From Arthrobacter sp. Alg241-R88 (GTDB lineage Bacteria; Actinomycetota; Actinomycetes; Actinomycetales; Micrococcaceae): a stretch of DNA of 64,000 nucleotides. The position numbers were made by a program, and so were the translations under genes. The stretch spans positions 310,591 through 374,590 of the forward strand of contig NZ_UNRG01000002.1 of NCBI RefSeq assembly GCF_900537115.1. The letters run 5' to 3'. The notes under the pieces are model-generated. The model saw only the letters and a program-made list of their open reading frames with translations, was not told the DNA's origin and did not search any database. The number at the start of each line of letters is the position of its first letter. Position 1 is the stretch's first letter. Of this stretch, positions 44,162-53,038 are shown one piece after another.

Positions 44162-46342
44162 ATGTCGGTCAAAGGCACCAGGGACGTAGCAGGGCCTGCA
44201 GGGCGGGGCGGGCCGGAAGGACGCCAGGGCAACGGCGCTGCCGGCATCTCCCCGCGGGACCCCGCCATGGTTCGAAACGTGGCACTTGTTGGCCGGTCCG
44301 GTGCCGGCAAAACCACCCTCGTCGAGGCACTGCTTGAGGCCAACGGCATGATCACCAGGAAGGGCTCGGTGGTTGACGGGACCACCGTGAGCGACTCCGA
44401 TCCCGCCGCCATTCACCAACAACGCTCGGTGGCCCTGTCAGTGGTCCCGCTGCCTGTGGCCGGAATGAAGATCAACCTCCTCGACACCCCCGGCTATCCG
44501 GACTTCATCGGCGAACTCCGGGCCGGCCTTCGCGCCGCGGACGCCGTCCTTTTCGCCGTCTCCGCCGTTGACGGGGTGGATGCAGGCACCACTGCAATCT
44601 GGCAGGAGTGCCAGTACCTGGGGATGCCGCGTGCCGTAGTCCTCACGCGGCTCGACCATCCCCGGGCTGATTACGACGGCGTCCTCGCCGCCTGCCGCGC
44701 GGCGTTCGGCGACACGGTGCTTCCGTTGTATGTCCCTGTCCGCACCGACGGGGAGGCCACCGGGCTCCTCGGCCTGCTGTCCGGCACGGTCTTCGAGTAT
44801 TCGCCGGGAACGTCCGGTGCCACGGCGCGTGCCGCCGTGCCCCAGGAAATCGAAGCAGCGGATGCTGCGCGGGCCGAGCTCATCGAAGGGATCATCGCGG
44901 AAAGCGAAGATGAGACGCTGATGGACCGTTACCTGGGCGGCGAGGACATCGATGCCGACGTCCTCATCGCGGACCTGGAAACCGCCGTCGCCCGGGGATC
45001 CTTCTTTCCCGCGGTGCCCGCTTCGGCGCTCACCGGGCTGGGCACGGCGGAACTTCTGGAGCTCCTCACCAAAGCGTTTCCGTCGCCGCCGGAGCGGAGC
45101 CTGCCGCGGGCAACAGACCTTACCGGAGCGCCGGTCCGCGCCCTTGCGTGCAACCCGGAGGGACCTCTTGCGGCTGAAGTGGTGCGCACCACGGTGGACG
45201 CCTTCCTGGGCCGGGTCTGCCTGGTCCGGGTCTTCTCCGGAACCCTGCGCGGTGACACCCCGGTACACGTCAGCGGACACGGGCTGGCGGACCGCGGCCA
45301 CCAGGACCACGACACTGACGAGCGCCTCACCCACCTCTATTCGCCGCTGGGAGCCAACCTCCGGCCCGTGCCCTTCTGTATCGCCGGCGACATCGCGGCG
45401 GTAGCCAAACTGGGCAGCGCCGAAACCGGGGATACCATCTCGGCCAAGGACCAACCACTGCTGCTTGCCACCTGGGAGATGCCCGAACCGCTGATGCCGG
45501 TCGCCATTGAAGCCGATTCGCACGGCGACGAGGATGCCTTGGCCCGCAGCCTGGGAAAGGTGGCCGCCGGCGACCCCACCCTTCGGGTGGAGCGGAATGC
45601 GGAGACCCACCAGCTGATCTTGTGGTGCATGGGGGAGGCACACGCCGAGGTGGTGCTGGACAGGCTCCGTGACCAGGGCGTGAAGCTGCACACCGTGGAC
45701 GTTGTGACGCCGCTGAGGGAAACCTTCTCAAGCCGCGCTGCCGGGCACGGCCGCCACGTCAAACAGTCCGGCGGCCACGGCCAGTATGCCGTCTGCGACA
45801 TCGAGGTTGAGCCCCTGCCCAGGGGCACCGGATTCGAGTTCATCGACAAAACGGTGGGCGGCGTGATCCCCGGAACCTTCATCTCATCGGTCGAGAAGGG
45901 CGTACGTGCCCAGATGCAGAAAGGCGTTGCGTCCGGCTTCCCGGTGGTGGATGTGCGCGTGACCGTGGTGGGCGGCAAGGCGCACAGCGTCGATTCCTCA
46001 GACGCGGCCTTCCAGGCAGCCGGTGCCCTTGCCTTGCGGGAGGCGGCGGCCGCGGGCAAAATCCAACTGCTGGAGCCTGTTTCGTCAGTGGCGATCAGCG
46101 TCCCGGACGAGCACGTGGGGACGGTAATGAGCGACCTTTCCGCCCGCCGCGGCCGGCTGACGGGCACCACGTCCTCCGGCGGGGACCGGACTGAGATCAC
46201 GGCGGAAGTGCCGGACCAGGAACTCTTGAAATACGCGGTGGAACTCCGTGCTTTGACAGCGGGAACCGGCACCTTCAACCGCCAGTACCTCCGGCACGAT
46301 CCGGTACCAGGCAACGTGGCCGCCGCGGGCGCCGGCAGGTGA
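44162..46342 (+). CDS. elongation factor G-like protein (EF-G2)
   Basis: 726 residues; AGGAGG precedes the ATG. GTPase blocks: GRSGAGKT at 44-51 (G1), QRSVALSV (switch I), DTPGYPDF (G3), LTRLDHP in place of the NKxD (G4). Then domains II to V (RVFSGTLRGDTPVHV; GFEFIDKTVGGVIPGTFISS; GRLTGTTSSGGDRTEITAEV). EF-G2 proteins bind GTP and ribosomes but do not replace EF-G in the known mycobacterial case. The changed G4 suggests altered guanine specificity. 31 bp downstream of the ChaB gene, possibly co-transcribed. Confidence 0.92.
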   Translation: MSVKGTRDVAGPAGRGGPEGRQGNGAAGISPRDPAMVRNVALVGRSGAGKTTLVEALLEANGMITRKGSVVDGTTVSDSDPAAIHQQRSVALSVVPLPVAGMKINLLDTPGYPDFIGELRAGLRAADAVLFAVSAVDGVDAGTTAIWQECQYLGMPRAVVLTRLDHPRADYDGVLAACRAAFGDTVLPLYVPVRTDGEATGLLGLLSGTVFEYSPGTSGATARAAVPQEIEAADAARAELIEGIIAESEDETLMDRYLGGEDIDADVLIADLETAVARGSFFPAVPASALTGLGTAELLELLTKAFPSPPERSLPRATDLTGAPVRALACNPEGPLAAEVVRTTVDAFLGRVCLVRVFSGTLRGDTPVHVSGHGLADRGHQDHDTDERLTHLYSPLGANLRPVPFCIAGDIAAVAKLGSAETGDTISAKDQPLLLATWEMPEPLMPVAIEADSHGDEDALARSLGKVAAGDPTLRVERNAETHQLILWCMGEAHAEVVLDRLRDQGVKLHTVDVVTPLRETFSSRAAGHGRHVKQSGGHGQYAVCDIEVEPLPRGTGFEFIDKTVGGVIPGTFISSVEKGVRAQMQKGVASGFPVVDVRVTVVGGKAHSVDSSDAAFQAAGALALREAAAAGKIQLLEPVSSVAISVPDEHVGTVMSDLSARRGRLTGTTSSGGDRTEITAEVPDQELLKYAVELRALTAGTGTFNRQYLRHDPVPGNVAAAGAGR

Positions 46343-46361
46343 CGCTGCACCCCACGCGGAG

Positions 46362-48044
46362 TTAGGGCGCCTGGGGCGCCGGCTGCTCCACGTTCCTGGG
46401 TGTGATGGTGATGGAAGCCACCTGCTCCAGCCTGGGGTGCAGATGGTCACCGCCCTTCACCACGCCTTTCTGCCACCACAGGTCCAGCCCTTCAGGCGTC
46501 ACTTCCAGGCACGCCAGGTTGTTGTCGAACCACGGACCCTTGATGCCTGACCATGTGTAGGGCGGGTCCGGCACCCTGGCAGAGCGCGCCGCACGGGCGC
46601 CCAGGGATTCGGCGAGCCCGTAGGACAGGATGGCAGTGACGGACCGCATCAGGCGCGGCAGCGGGTTACGGATGGGCGAGCAGACCGCTTGGATGATCCT
46701 GCTTCCCGTTGCCCGCCGCACTTCCGAAACATAGGAAAAGTGGACGTCCCCAGAGAGGAACATCACCGCCTCAGGAGCGCTCCCGCGTTTGCCGTCGGCG
46801 ACTTCGGCGGCCATGATGGCCACTTGCCGGAAGCTTTTCTGGAACGCCGCCCAATGTTCCAGGTCGAGGGCCTGGCGCAGCTTTTCGGCTGCCTTGGCGG
46901 CCCGGCTTCCCCAGGCGCCCTCGGAAACGGCTTCGTTCCAGGATTCCATGTGGTGCAGGCCCATCGGCAGGAGGAACGGCAGCGACGTGGCGATAAGCAA
47001 GTGGCGGAACCCGCCCCTCATGTTCTCGTCGAGCCAGCCCATCTCTGCGTCATCCAGCAGCGCCCGCCGGCCCGGGGAAAGGTCCCGGGCGGCGCGTGAG
47101 TCCAGCACAATGAGTCTTGTATCGCCGAAGTCGCGGCAGAGGCTCCACCGGTAGGTTTCGGGGCTACTGTCCGCGCGTTCCACGAGTCTGTCCAGCTCGT
47201 CGCTGAGGTCCAGCTCGTCAGGGCCGGTGTGGCGGGCAACCCGCTGCCACAGGGCATCCTGGGCACGCTCCTGCGGGGAGAGGTTTCCCAGGTGCTGGTA
47301 GACCCAGTAGGAAGCCAGCCCGGAAACCACCCGTTCCTGCCACCACGGGGTGGTTGCCATCTTCTGCTTCCACGTTTGGGAGGCGTTCCAGTCGTCCCGG
47401 ATGTCGTGGTCATCGAAGATCATGGTGCTGGGCAGCGTGGACAGCAGCCACCGGTTGGCCGGGTCCGACCACGCCAAATAGTAGAGGTGGGCGTACTCCT
47501 CGTAGTCCTTGAGCTCCTTCCCGGGCGGTTCCTTGATATCCCGCCTGGAACGGATGAACTCCTGCATGTGCTTGCTGGTGGAGTCCGCGTAGACCTGGTC
47601 GCCCAGGAACGCCAGCAGGTCCGGCCAGGGAGTGCCGTCGTCGGAGGCCATCCGCAGGGCGTAGGCGCGCAGGGAGTCCACGCCGTGGCTTCGGTTTCCG
47701 GAGGCATCGTGCGGGACACTGGTTCGGCAGGAGCCGAAGGCCAGCCGAAGGGGCCTCCCGGGAACCAGTGTCGTGATTTTCGACGGCGGCAGGTCGGATT
47801 CCGGATCGGGCCACACCTGGTTCCCGTTGACCTGGAGAGTGTAGGGGGTGACGGTTCCCGGCTCCAGCCCTGCGACCTCCACCAGGGCGTAGTGGTGGCC
47901 GTGGACAGTGAAGGTCCGGGCGGTCCAGGATTTTTCGACGGCGTGGACCGTGACTTCCGCGGAACCGCGCGTCTCCACCCAGATGCTCGCTGAGGTTTCA
48001 TCCACGTACCGCATCATGGGGCCGAGCACCAGGGGCGACGTCAT
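46362..48044 (-). CDS. phoD: PhoD-like phosphodiesterase/alkaline phosphatase
   Basis: 560 residues from MTSPLVLGP (alternative ATG at 48080, only 2 nt after the anti-sigma stop). PhoD signatures: LRLAFGSCR, LAFLGDQVYADSTS, MIFDDHDIRDDWNAS, FLSGDVHFSYV. The N-terminal Ig-like domain is TSASIWVETRGSAEV. No clear signal peptide, unlike Tat-exported Bacillus PhoD, so it may be cytoplasmic. It hydrolyses phosphate diesters or monoesters. Downstream of rskA on the same strand and possibly in its operon. Confidence 0.88.
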   Translation of the reverse strand: MTSPLVLGPMMRYVDETSASIWVETRGSAEVTVHAVEKSWTARTFTVHGHHYALVEVAGLEPGTVTPYTLQVNGNQVWPDPESDLPPSKITTLVPGRPLRLAFGSCRTSVPHDASGNRSHGVDSLRAYALRMASDDGTPWPDLLAFLGDQVYADSTSKHMQEFIRSRRDIKEPPGKELKDYEEYAHLYYLAWSDPANRWLLSTLPSTMIFDDHDIRDDWNASQTWKQKMATTPWWQERVVSGLASYWVYQHLGNLSPQERAQDALWQRVARHTGPDELDLSDELDRLVERADSSPETYRWSLCRDFGDTRLIVLDSRAARDLSPGRRALLDDAEMGWLDENMRGGFRHLLIATSLPFLLPMGLHHMESWNEAVSEGAWGSRAAKAAEKLRQALDLEHWAAFQKSFRQVAIMAAEVADGKRGSAPEAVMFLSGDVHFSYVSEVRRATGSRIIQAVCSPIRNPLPRLMRSVTAILSYGLAESLGARAARSARVPDPPYTWSGIKGPWFDNNLACLEVTPEGLDLWWQKGVVKGGDHLHPRLEQVASITITPRNVEQPAPQAP

Positions 48045-48082
48045 GAATAAGTTGTACCCGCTCCGCGGCGGCGGCGCCATGG

Positions 48083-48811
48083 TCAGGAGCTGAGGGTGCC
48101 CCTGACGATGCTGACACTGGAGTGCGCGGGATTGCCGTCGAGCGGCTCGTCCGAGATGTCGACGATGGGGTAGCCGGAGAGGTCGAGCCCTGCCGGAACG
48201 TCAAAGCGGCCGGACGACGAGTTCATGATCCCCAGGCTGACCAGCCGGGAAAGGTCCGGGGCAATGAGCCAGACTTCCTGGTAACCACGTGCCTCCGTCT
48301 TGTCCAACTGCACTTCGATGGTCCGCGTCCCGTCGCCTGCTTCGGTCACGGTGGCTGATCCGGTGGCGGAGAACTGCTCCAGCGGTTCCAGGCGGGCAGA
48401 GGCGAGCGGAACCGGGGCGACCGTCTGGTTGACGGCGACCACAACGCCGGTTGTGATCACGACGGCGGCCGCGGCGGCTGCAAGCCAGGTCACCGGCCAA
48501 CGGAGCCAGGAGACGTTGTTGCTTCCAGTTGCAGGCTGGGGTTCAGCAGGCTCCGCGTTTGCGGGGCCAAGCGGATCCGACGCGACGGCGTCGGAAAGTC
48601 CCAGCTTGCGGTGGATTCCTTCCCATACGTTTGGTCCCGGGCTCTCCAGGGAACTGGCGTCGGGCGTGGTCCGGACAGCGTTGACGGCCCGGCGGAGCGC
48701 GGCGTACTCGGCTGCGCACTCAGGGCAGGAACGAAGGTGGCTGATGCTGCCCGCGTCCACAGGCTCGTCCAGGGCGAACAGGCTCAGGACTTCGGGGTCA
48801 AGGTGCTGCAT
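48083..48811 (-). CDS. rskA: anti-sigma-K factor RskA
   Basis: 242 residues. The N-terminal zinc anti-sigma motif is HLRSCPECAAEY, followed by a single membrane helix (WPVTWLAAAAAAVVITTGVV) and an extracellular RskA domain (YQEVWLIAPDLSRLVSLGIM, YPIVDISDEPLDG). It holds SigK inactive at the membrane until proteolysed. Starts 14 bp inside the sigma gene, so the two are co-translated. Confidence 0.92.
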   Translation of the reverse strand: MQHLDPEVLSLFALDEPVDAGSISHLRSCPECAAEYAALRRAVNAVRTTPDASSLESPGPNVWEGIHRKLGLSDAVASDPLGPANAEPAEPQPATGSNNVSWLRWPVTWLAAAAAAVVITTGVVVAVNQTVAPVPLASARLEPLEQFSATGSATVTEAGDGTRTIEVQLDKTEARGYQEVWLIAPDLSRLVSLGIMNSSSGRFDVPAGLDLSGYPIVDISDEPLDGNPAHSSVSIVRGTLSS

Positions 48812-49481
48812 GATCCACCTCCAATCGGTGTCTCAGGTGGCTAAGGCTGCGGCGGATATGACTCTTGACCGTACCAAGGGGAAGGTTCAGTTGCCGTGAA
48901 ATCTGGTCGTGGGTCAGGTCGTCGTAAAACGCCAGGCGCATAATCGAGCCCTGGGGTTCGCCGAGGCGGTCAAGCTCCCCGTCCAGCAGCAGCCTGTCGG
49001 CGAGGACTTCAGCCGACGATGAGGCGGCGGCGTCCTCGGCCCCGGGCTGAAGACCAGCAGCCGCGAGCACTTTGCGGTTTTCGCGGGCGGACGCGCTCAG
49101 GGCATCCGTGACCGCATTGCGGGTGATCCCGACAATCCACGCCGGGAGTTCCGCCTTGTAGGGGTCGAAGGCCGACCGCGACTTCCAGACGCGGATGAAG
49201 ACTTCCTGCGTGACGTCGTCGGCGGCGCTGCGGTTCCGCAGCGCACGGAGCGCCAACGTGTACACCAGGGGAGAGAACTGGCGGTAGGCCTCGGCCAGGG
49301 CAGTTTCATCACCGGCCGCGAAGGAATGGTCGAATTGCCGGTCCCATCGTCCAACCCCGGTGGGCCGGGAAGCCGCGCTGCCGCCACGCTGCTCGTCGCC
49401 GGAAGGCGGCTGTCCAGAAGGTGCCACATTGGCCTCCTTCCCCACCTCGGCGTTGAGCGTCAGGGCTGCGGAGCGGCTCAT
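48798..49481 (-). CDS. sigK: ECF sigma factor SigK
   Basis: 227 residues with a 50-residue N-terminal extension. Sigma region 2 (YRQFSPLVYTLALRALRNRS, DVTQEVFIRVWKSR) and region 4 (LTHDQISRQLNLPLGTVKSH). Pairs with RskA. Its ATG overlaps the sortase stop codon as ATGA (49478-49481), so it belongs to the DUF4397-sortase operon and may autoregulate it. Alternate promoter recognition is suggested but the consensus cannot be read here. Confidence 0.92.
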   Translation of the reverse strand: MSRSAALTLNAEVGKEANVAPSGQPPSGDEQRGGSAASRPTGVGRWDRQFDHSFAAGDETALAEAYRQFSPLVYTLALRALRNRSAADDVTQEVFIRVWKSRSAFDPYKAELPAWIVGITRNAVTDALSASARENRKVLAAAGLQPGAEDAAASSSAEVLADRLLLDGELDRLGEPQGSIMRLAFYDDLTHDQISRQLNLPLGTVKSHIRRSLSHLRHRLEVDHAAP

Positions 49482-50206
49482 TCCAGTTCCGCAGTGACAA
49501 TGACATTGTCACTGTAGTCCTGTTTCTCGTCCAGCCAGCGGCCTCCGCAGGTGACAATCTTGAGCTGGTGGGGCCCGTCACGGCGGAAAAGGGAACCGCC
49601 GTCGAACTTGTCCTTGGCCATCAGCTCGACGGAGCGCACGCGGTAGTTCAGGGCCGGTGCGCCGTTCCGCTCGATAGTGACGCGCGTGCCGGCTGTAAGC
49701 CCGTTGAGCTGGGAGAGGGGAGCGAGGTCCGAGGTGGTGTCAACGTGGCCCGCCACAACGGCTGCCCCGGCTGCTGCTCCGGGGGCCGGCCCGTGCCGGT
49801 ACCAGCCGGCCTGGTCGAAGGCTTCAGGAATTTCCATGGCCCCGTCCGGGGAAACGCTCACTTCCACGATGCCCATATTGATGGTGGTGCCCTCGACCGT
49901 CAGGGAGCGTGGTGCCGGATCCTTGGGTGCAGCCGGCGTGGGTGTGGCTTGGCGGATTGGAACATCGGGCAGGGCAGCGGGTGTGCTTGCGGGTGCTGGT
50001 CCCGATGCGGGGGCGGCGGCGGCCGCTGTGGTGGGGGCAGGGGAGGCCGCTTCCGTGGGTGCCGATGCGCACCCGGACAACAGCGCCATCAGGGCAAGGA
50101 CGATGGCGGCCGTAATAGTGCGTGCCTTCGCTGCGCTGCGCCCGGTGGCCACCTGCACCAGGTCCGGGCAGTTCCGGACCTGTTGGTCCGTCGTCGTGCT
50201 TTCCAT
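49478..50206 (-). CDS. class F sortase, membrane-anchored
   Basis: 242 residues. N-terminal lipobox-like LLSGC after a hydrophobic segment, a Pro/Ala-rich linker, then the catalytic domain: VVAGHVDT with His154, IVTCGGRW with Cys220 and Arg223. It cleaves a sorting signal and attaches proteins to peptidoglycan or fixes pili. It follows the DUF4397 surface-protein gene, which is its likely substrate, after a strong hairpin. No LPXTG is visible in that protein. Confidence 0.9.
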   Translation of the reverse strand: MESTTTDQQVRNCPDLVQVATGRSAAKARTITAAIVLALMALLSGCASAPTEAASPAPTTAAAAAPASGPAPASTPAALPDVPIRQATPTPAAPKDPAPRSLTVEGTTINMGIVEVSVSPDGAMEIPEAFDQAGWYRHGPAPGAAAGAAVVAGHVDTTSDLAPLSQLNGLTAGTRVTIERNGAPALNYRVRSVELMAKDKFDGGSLFRRDGPHQLKIVTCGGRWLDEKQDYSDNVIVTAELE

Positions 50207-50281
50207 GGGGACAACCTCCTCTTGTCAGCGCTGCCCAAATGCTTGAAGGCTCCGCCTCCTGCCTGGGGAGCAGAAGGGACG

Positions 50282-50320
50282 GGCCCGGCCGGCCGGCGAA
50301 GAATGCCGGCCGGCCGGGCC
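50282..50320 (-). other. strong intercistronic hairpin between DUF4397 and sortase genes
   Basis: GGCCCGGCCGGCCGGC (50282-50297), a 7-nt loop, then GCCGGCCGGCCGGGCC (50305-50320) form a perfect 16-bp stem. No U-run follows in the transcribed direction. It probably allows readthrough while stabilising or limiting distal mRNA. Confidence 0.75.
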
Positions 50321-50367
50321 TTGGGTGTCAGGGCGTCGGTCTGGCCGTGCCTGGCTTTGCAGTGCCG

Positions 50368-51195
50368 CTAGTTCACCCTGCGCAGGGCAGCCGAGCGTGA
50401 AACGGCGACCGCGCCCAGTAGGAGTGCGATTCCTGCAGCCCCAAATCCGGCGACTGCCGTGGCCTGTCCTGCGGCGCCCGCGTCAGCCGCACCCGAGCGT
50501 CCGCCCGGGACTGCCCCCGGTGCTGAATGCAGACCTTCAATCGTCTGCACTGCGAGCTGAAGGTTCTGGTCGGTCAGGCTGCCCCAGGCGTACACGATGG
50601 TGTGCGTGCCTTCGGCGACTGTCACATCAGCGGGTCCAATGACGGGCTGGGTGGTTCCAGCCGCTGCCACAGCTGCGGGGATAGTGCCCGGATCCAGCGT
50701 CAGTGTCTGTTCGTTCGGGTTGGCCAGGTTGGAAATGACGGCGGAACCGGCGGCCAGGACGTCGACGGCGGGAGCGGCAGCGGTGTGCCTGACTGTCAGC
50801 TTGCCCTTGCCGGGTTCAATCTGCGAGGCGTCGTTGGTAAAGAGGTTCGCCGTGGGCTTGCCGGCGGCATCCAGGTTGGCCACGGCGGTGTAGTTGCCGT
50901 TGGCGGCGAGGGTCACGTTGACCGGGCCGATCACGGCGGCTGATGCGTCTGCTGCATCCGCGGCAGTGATGGCGAGGGCGTAGTTTCCTGCCGGAAGAGC
51001 CAGCGGGCCGGCAAGGGTGCCGGGAGTAAAGTCGTCCAGGGTCCGCTCGCCATTGACCCAGACGTCGACAGTCAGGCCGGGCACTCCGTGCAGGACGGAC
51101 AGCTGGGCGTCGCCTTCAGCCGCCTGGGCCGGGCCGGCGAAAGCCAGTGCTGCCGCGACTGCCACTGCTCCTGATGCAAAAATGCTGGTGCGCAT
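50368..51195 (-). CDS. exported DUF4397 surface protein
   Basis: 275 residues. Signal peptide cleaving near FAGPAQAAEG, two DUF4397 units (QLSVLHGVPGLTVDVWVNGE; KLTVRHTAAAPAVDVLAAGS), a low-complexity GAPGGRSGAADAGAAG-like linker, a C-terminal hydrophobic helix and SRSAALRRVN tail. Typical wall-anchored layout but without an LPXTG motif before the helix. GAAGGAGAAATC gives a strong ribosome site. It is the first gene of the sortase-sigK-rskA operon. Confidence 0.88.
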   Translation of the reverse strand: MRTSIFASGAVAVAAALAFAGPAQAAEGDAQLSVLHGVPGLTVDVWVNGERTLDDFTPGTLAGPLALPAGNYALAITAADAADASAAVIGPVNVTLAANGNYTAVANLDAAGKPTANLFTNDASQIEPGKGKLTVRHTAAAPAVDVLAAGSAVISNLANPNEQTLTLDPGTIPAAVAAAGTTQPVIGPADVTVAEGTHTIVYAWGSLTDQNLQLAVQTIEGLHSAPGAVPGGRSGAADAGAAGQATAVAGFGAAGIALLLGAVAVSRSAALRRVN

Positions 51196-51211
51196 GATTT
51201 CTCCTTCTTCG

Positions 51212-51226
51212 GCCCGCTGGGCGGGC
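51212..51226 (-). other. hairpin in the DUF4397 leader
   Basis: GCCCGC (51212-51217), TGG, GCGGGC (51221-51226). It ends some 10 nt before the DUF4397 ribosome site and is flanked upstream by an A-run on the minus strand. It could modulate translation. The rest of the 251-bp divergent region 51196-51446 shows nothing further I can support. Confidence 0.45.
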
Positions 51227-51446
51227 GGTTTTTGCTTACACCCCTACTACCGGCAGCAGTGCCCATCCGGATGCAGATGCATGAAAAAAACTTTGAAAAA
51301 GATTCCGCCGGAAAGCCCGGCTTCATTACGGACGATGTACCGGCATGACCCTCCGTGTCGGTCCGCGTCCGCACGTTTCAGGGCGGTTGAATCCTGGGAG
51401 CGGCTGATGGTTTGGTGAGGTAACGATCCAACGAGAGGGCCACGCC

Positions 51447-51962
51447 ATGACAGTCACAGCAAATCTTGCTCCCCGCCGGCTTCGCGACATTTTTGGAACT
51501 TTCGCCACCGGTTTGACCGTGATCACCAGCGCCACGGAAGGTGGCCCCGCTGGATTTACCTGCCAGTCGTTCGCATCGTTGTCCCTCGAACCTGCGCTTG
51601 TGACCTTTAGCCCGGCGAGGACGTCCAGTACCTGGCCGGTACTGCGGCAGGCAGGGTCCTTCGCCATTAACATCCTCCCCGCAGCGCACCAGCATCTCGC
51701 GGGGCAGTTTGCGAGGTCGGGAACGGACAAGTTTGCCGGTGTCGGCTATTCAGCCTCGCCCTTGGGCAACCCCGTCCTCGACGATGCCCTTGCCTGGATC
51801 GACTGCGAACTCCATGCGGAGTACGACGGCGGCGACCACACCATCGTGGTGGCTGCCGTGAGGCACTTGAGCGCCCGGGAGGACGCCGAGCCGCTGTTGT
51901 TCTTCAAGGGCCGGTACGCCGGGATTGCCCCCGCCGGCCGCGTGCTTGAAGCGGCCAGCTAG
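51447..51962 (+). CDS. flavin reductase-like FMN-binding protein
   Basis: 171 residues. Flavin_Reduct fold: LRDIFGTFATGLTVITSATE, GFTCQSFASLSLEPALVTFSPARTSSTWPVLR (in parts), FAINILPAAHQHLAGQFA, and DHTIVVAAVRHLSARED. Reduces FMN/FAD with NAD(P)H to supply monooxygenases or other enzymes. No monooxygenase gene is nearby. Divergent from the DUF4397 operon. Confidence 0.9.
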   Translation: MTVTANLAPRRLRDIFGTFATGLTVITSATEGGPAGFTCQSFASLSLEPALVTFSPARTSSTWPVLRQAGSFAINILPAAHQHLAGQFARSGTDKFAGVGYSASPLGNPVLDDALAWIDCELHAEYDGGDHTIVVAAVRHLSAREDAEPLLFFKGRYAGIAPAGRVLEAAS

Positions 51963-52018
51963 GCATAGGGTCTGTGGGCGCGCCGCCGTGCCGGGCCAGC
52001 GCTCCCAGCGTCTACCAA

Positions 52019-52432
52019 TCAATATGAGATGAAGGCGACCAGTTCGCCCACCCGGTCCTCGGGGTAGTTGCGGGCAATGTCCGCCTGGCTTAGAACCCCC
52101 ACCAGGTCGTGGCCATCGATCACCGGCAACCTGCGCACCTGATGGTCCTGCATGGTTCGGATTGCTTCTTCAATCGAATCGTCAGCGCCGATGGTGACGG
52201 GTTTTCCTTCACCAAATTCTCCGGCTGTGGCCGTGCGTGGATCCCCGCCCGCTGCAAGGCACTTGATAACGATGTCCCGGTCCGTCAGCATGCCCTTGAG
52301 CCTGTTGTCCTCGCCGCAGATTGGGAGTGATCCCACATCGAGTTCCTTCATTTTCCGGGCTGCCGCCTCGAGCGTCTCCTTCTCGCCCACGCACTCTGCG
52401 CCCCCGGTCATAATTTCCCGCGCCGTTGCCAT
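52019..52432 (-). CDS. paired CBS-domain protein
   Basis: 137 residues from MATAREIMTGG (GGAGGAGACGATC upstream). Two CBS motifs (LDVGSLPICGEDNRLKGMLT with RDIVIKCL; HQVRRLPVIDGHDLVGVLSQ). Adenine-nucleotide sensors, often stress- or dormancy-induced in actinobacteria. No partner domain. A degenerate copy of the AAGCTT-type repeat lies about 130 bp upstream. Confidence 0.9.
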   Translation of the reverse strand: MATAREIMTGGAECVGEKETLEAAARKMKELDVGSLPICGEDNRLKGMLTDRDIVIKCLAAGGDPRTATAGEFGEGKPVTIGADDSIEEAIRTMQDHQVRRLPVIDGHDLVGVLSQADIARNYPEDRVGELVAFISY

Positions 52433-52665
52433 GATCGTCTCCTCCATCCATAACGCCGTGCCCTGCCATTGCCCTGCCGTGCCTGCGGCGGGATCGGGTG
52501 GCCCTTCGGGGAGGCGTTCATGGTTGACACCTCCGAAGAGCCAACCGATGAAAAAATGCTAAGCCTGCTGACTATTTGTGTCCAGAGCTCCGCGAGTTGA
52601 CGTAAGGCGGGCGCGGATAGCCGGTGTTTCGTGGGGGCTGGAGTTCTTGCATCACCGCGATCAGG

Positions 52666-52702
52666 TAGTAAGCTTGCTGACCAATACTAGTAAGCTTGCT
52701 GA
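52666..52702. repeat. two copies of a 15-bp AAGCTT-centred repeat
   Basis: TAGTAAGCTTGCTGA occurs at 52666-52680 and 52688-52702, starts 22 bp (two helical turns) apart. A third copy with one change (TAAGCCTGCTGA) is at 52560-52571. The core AGTAAGCTTGCT is nearly palindromic. They look like binding sites for one regulator of the genes on either side. The rest of 52433-52726 shows nothing more. Confidence 0.65.
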
Positions 52703-52726
52703 TTAATTGAGGTTAGGAGTAGGGCC

Positions 52727-53038
52727 ATGGGCACAGTTTTTTCTGCCGCCACGGCGCTGGCGGTCACCGTGGCCGGCGCAGCCGCGGCTCTGAGTGCCCC
52801 CTTTGGCGCTGCCGGGAATGGAAGCCAGTACCTGGCCGGCCACGTGCTGTTGGGGCTGGGCCTCGGTCACTCAATCGCCATCCTGCTGCGGATGGCGACC
52901 CGGCGCCTGATGGCCGGCCGATCCTCAGCCAAGGAGGCAGCCGCCACTGCACCGGAGCCGGCTCAGCTCGCCACGGTTACCGTAATGCCCACCAGGCCCC
53001 CGGCCATGGCACCGCTCCGGGGCAGGCATGCCGCCTGA
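52727..53038 (+). CDS. small membrane protein of unknown function
   Basis: 103 residues. An N-terminal hydrophobic helix (AATALAVTVAGAAAALSAPF), a second (QYLAGHVLLGLGLGHSIAIL), then a basic linker and a Pro-rich tail. Ribosome site GGAG. Preceded by two copies of the 15-bp repeat. Its end overlaps the start of the next gene by 11 bp. I do not recognise the family. Confidence 0.6.
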   Translation: MGTVFSAATALAVTVAGAAAALSAPFGAAGNGSQYLAGHVLLGLGLGHSIAILLRMATRRLMAGRSSAKEAAATAPEPAQLATVTVMPTRPPAMAPLRGRHAA

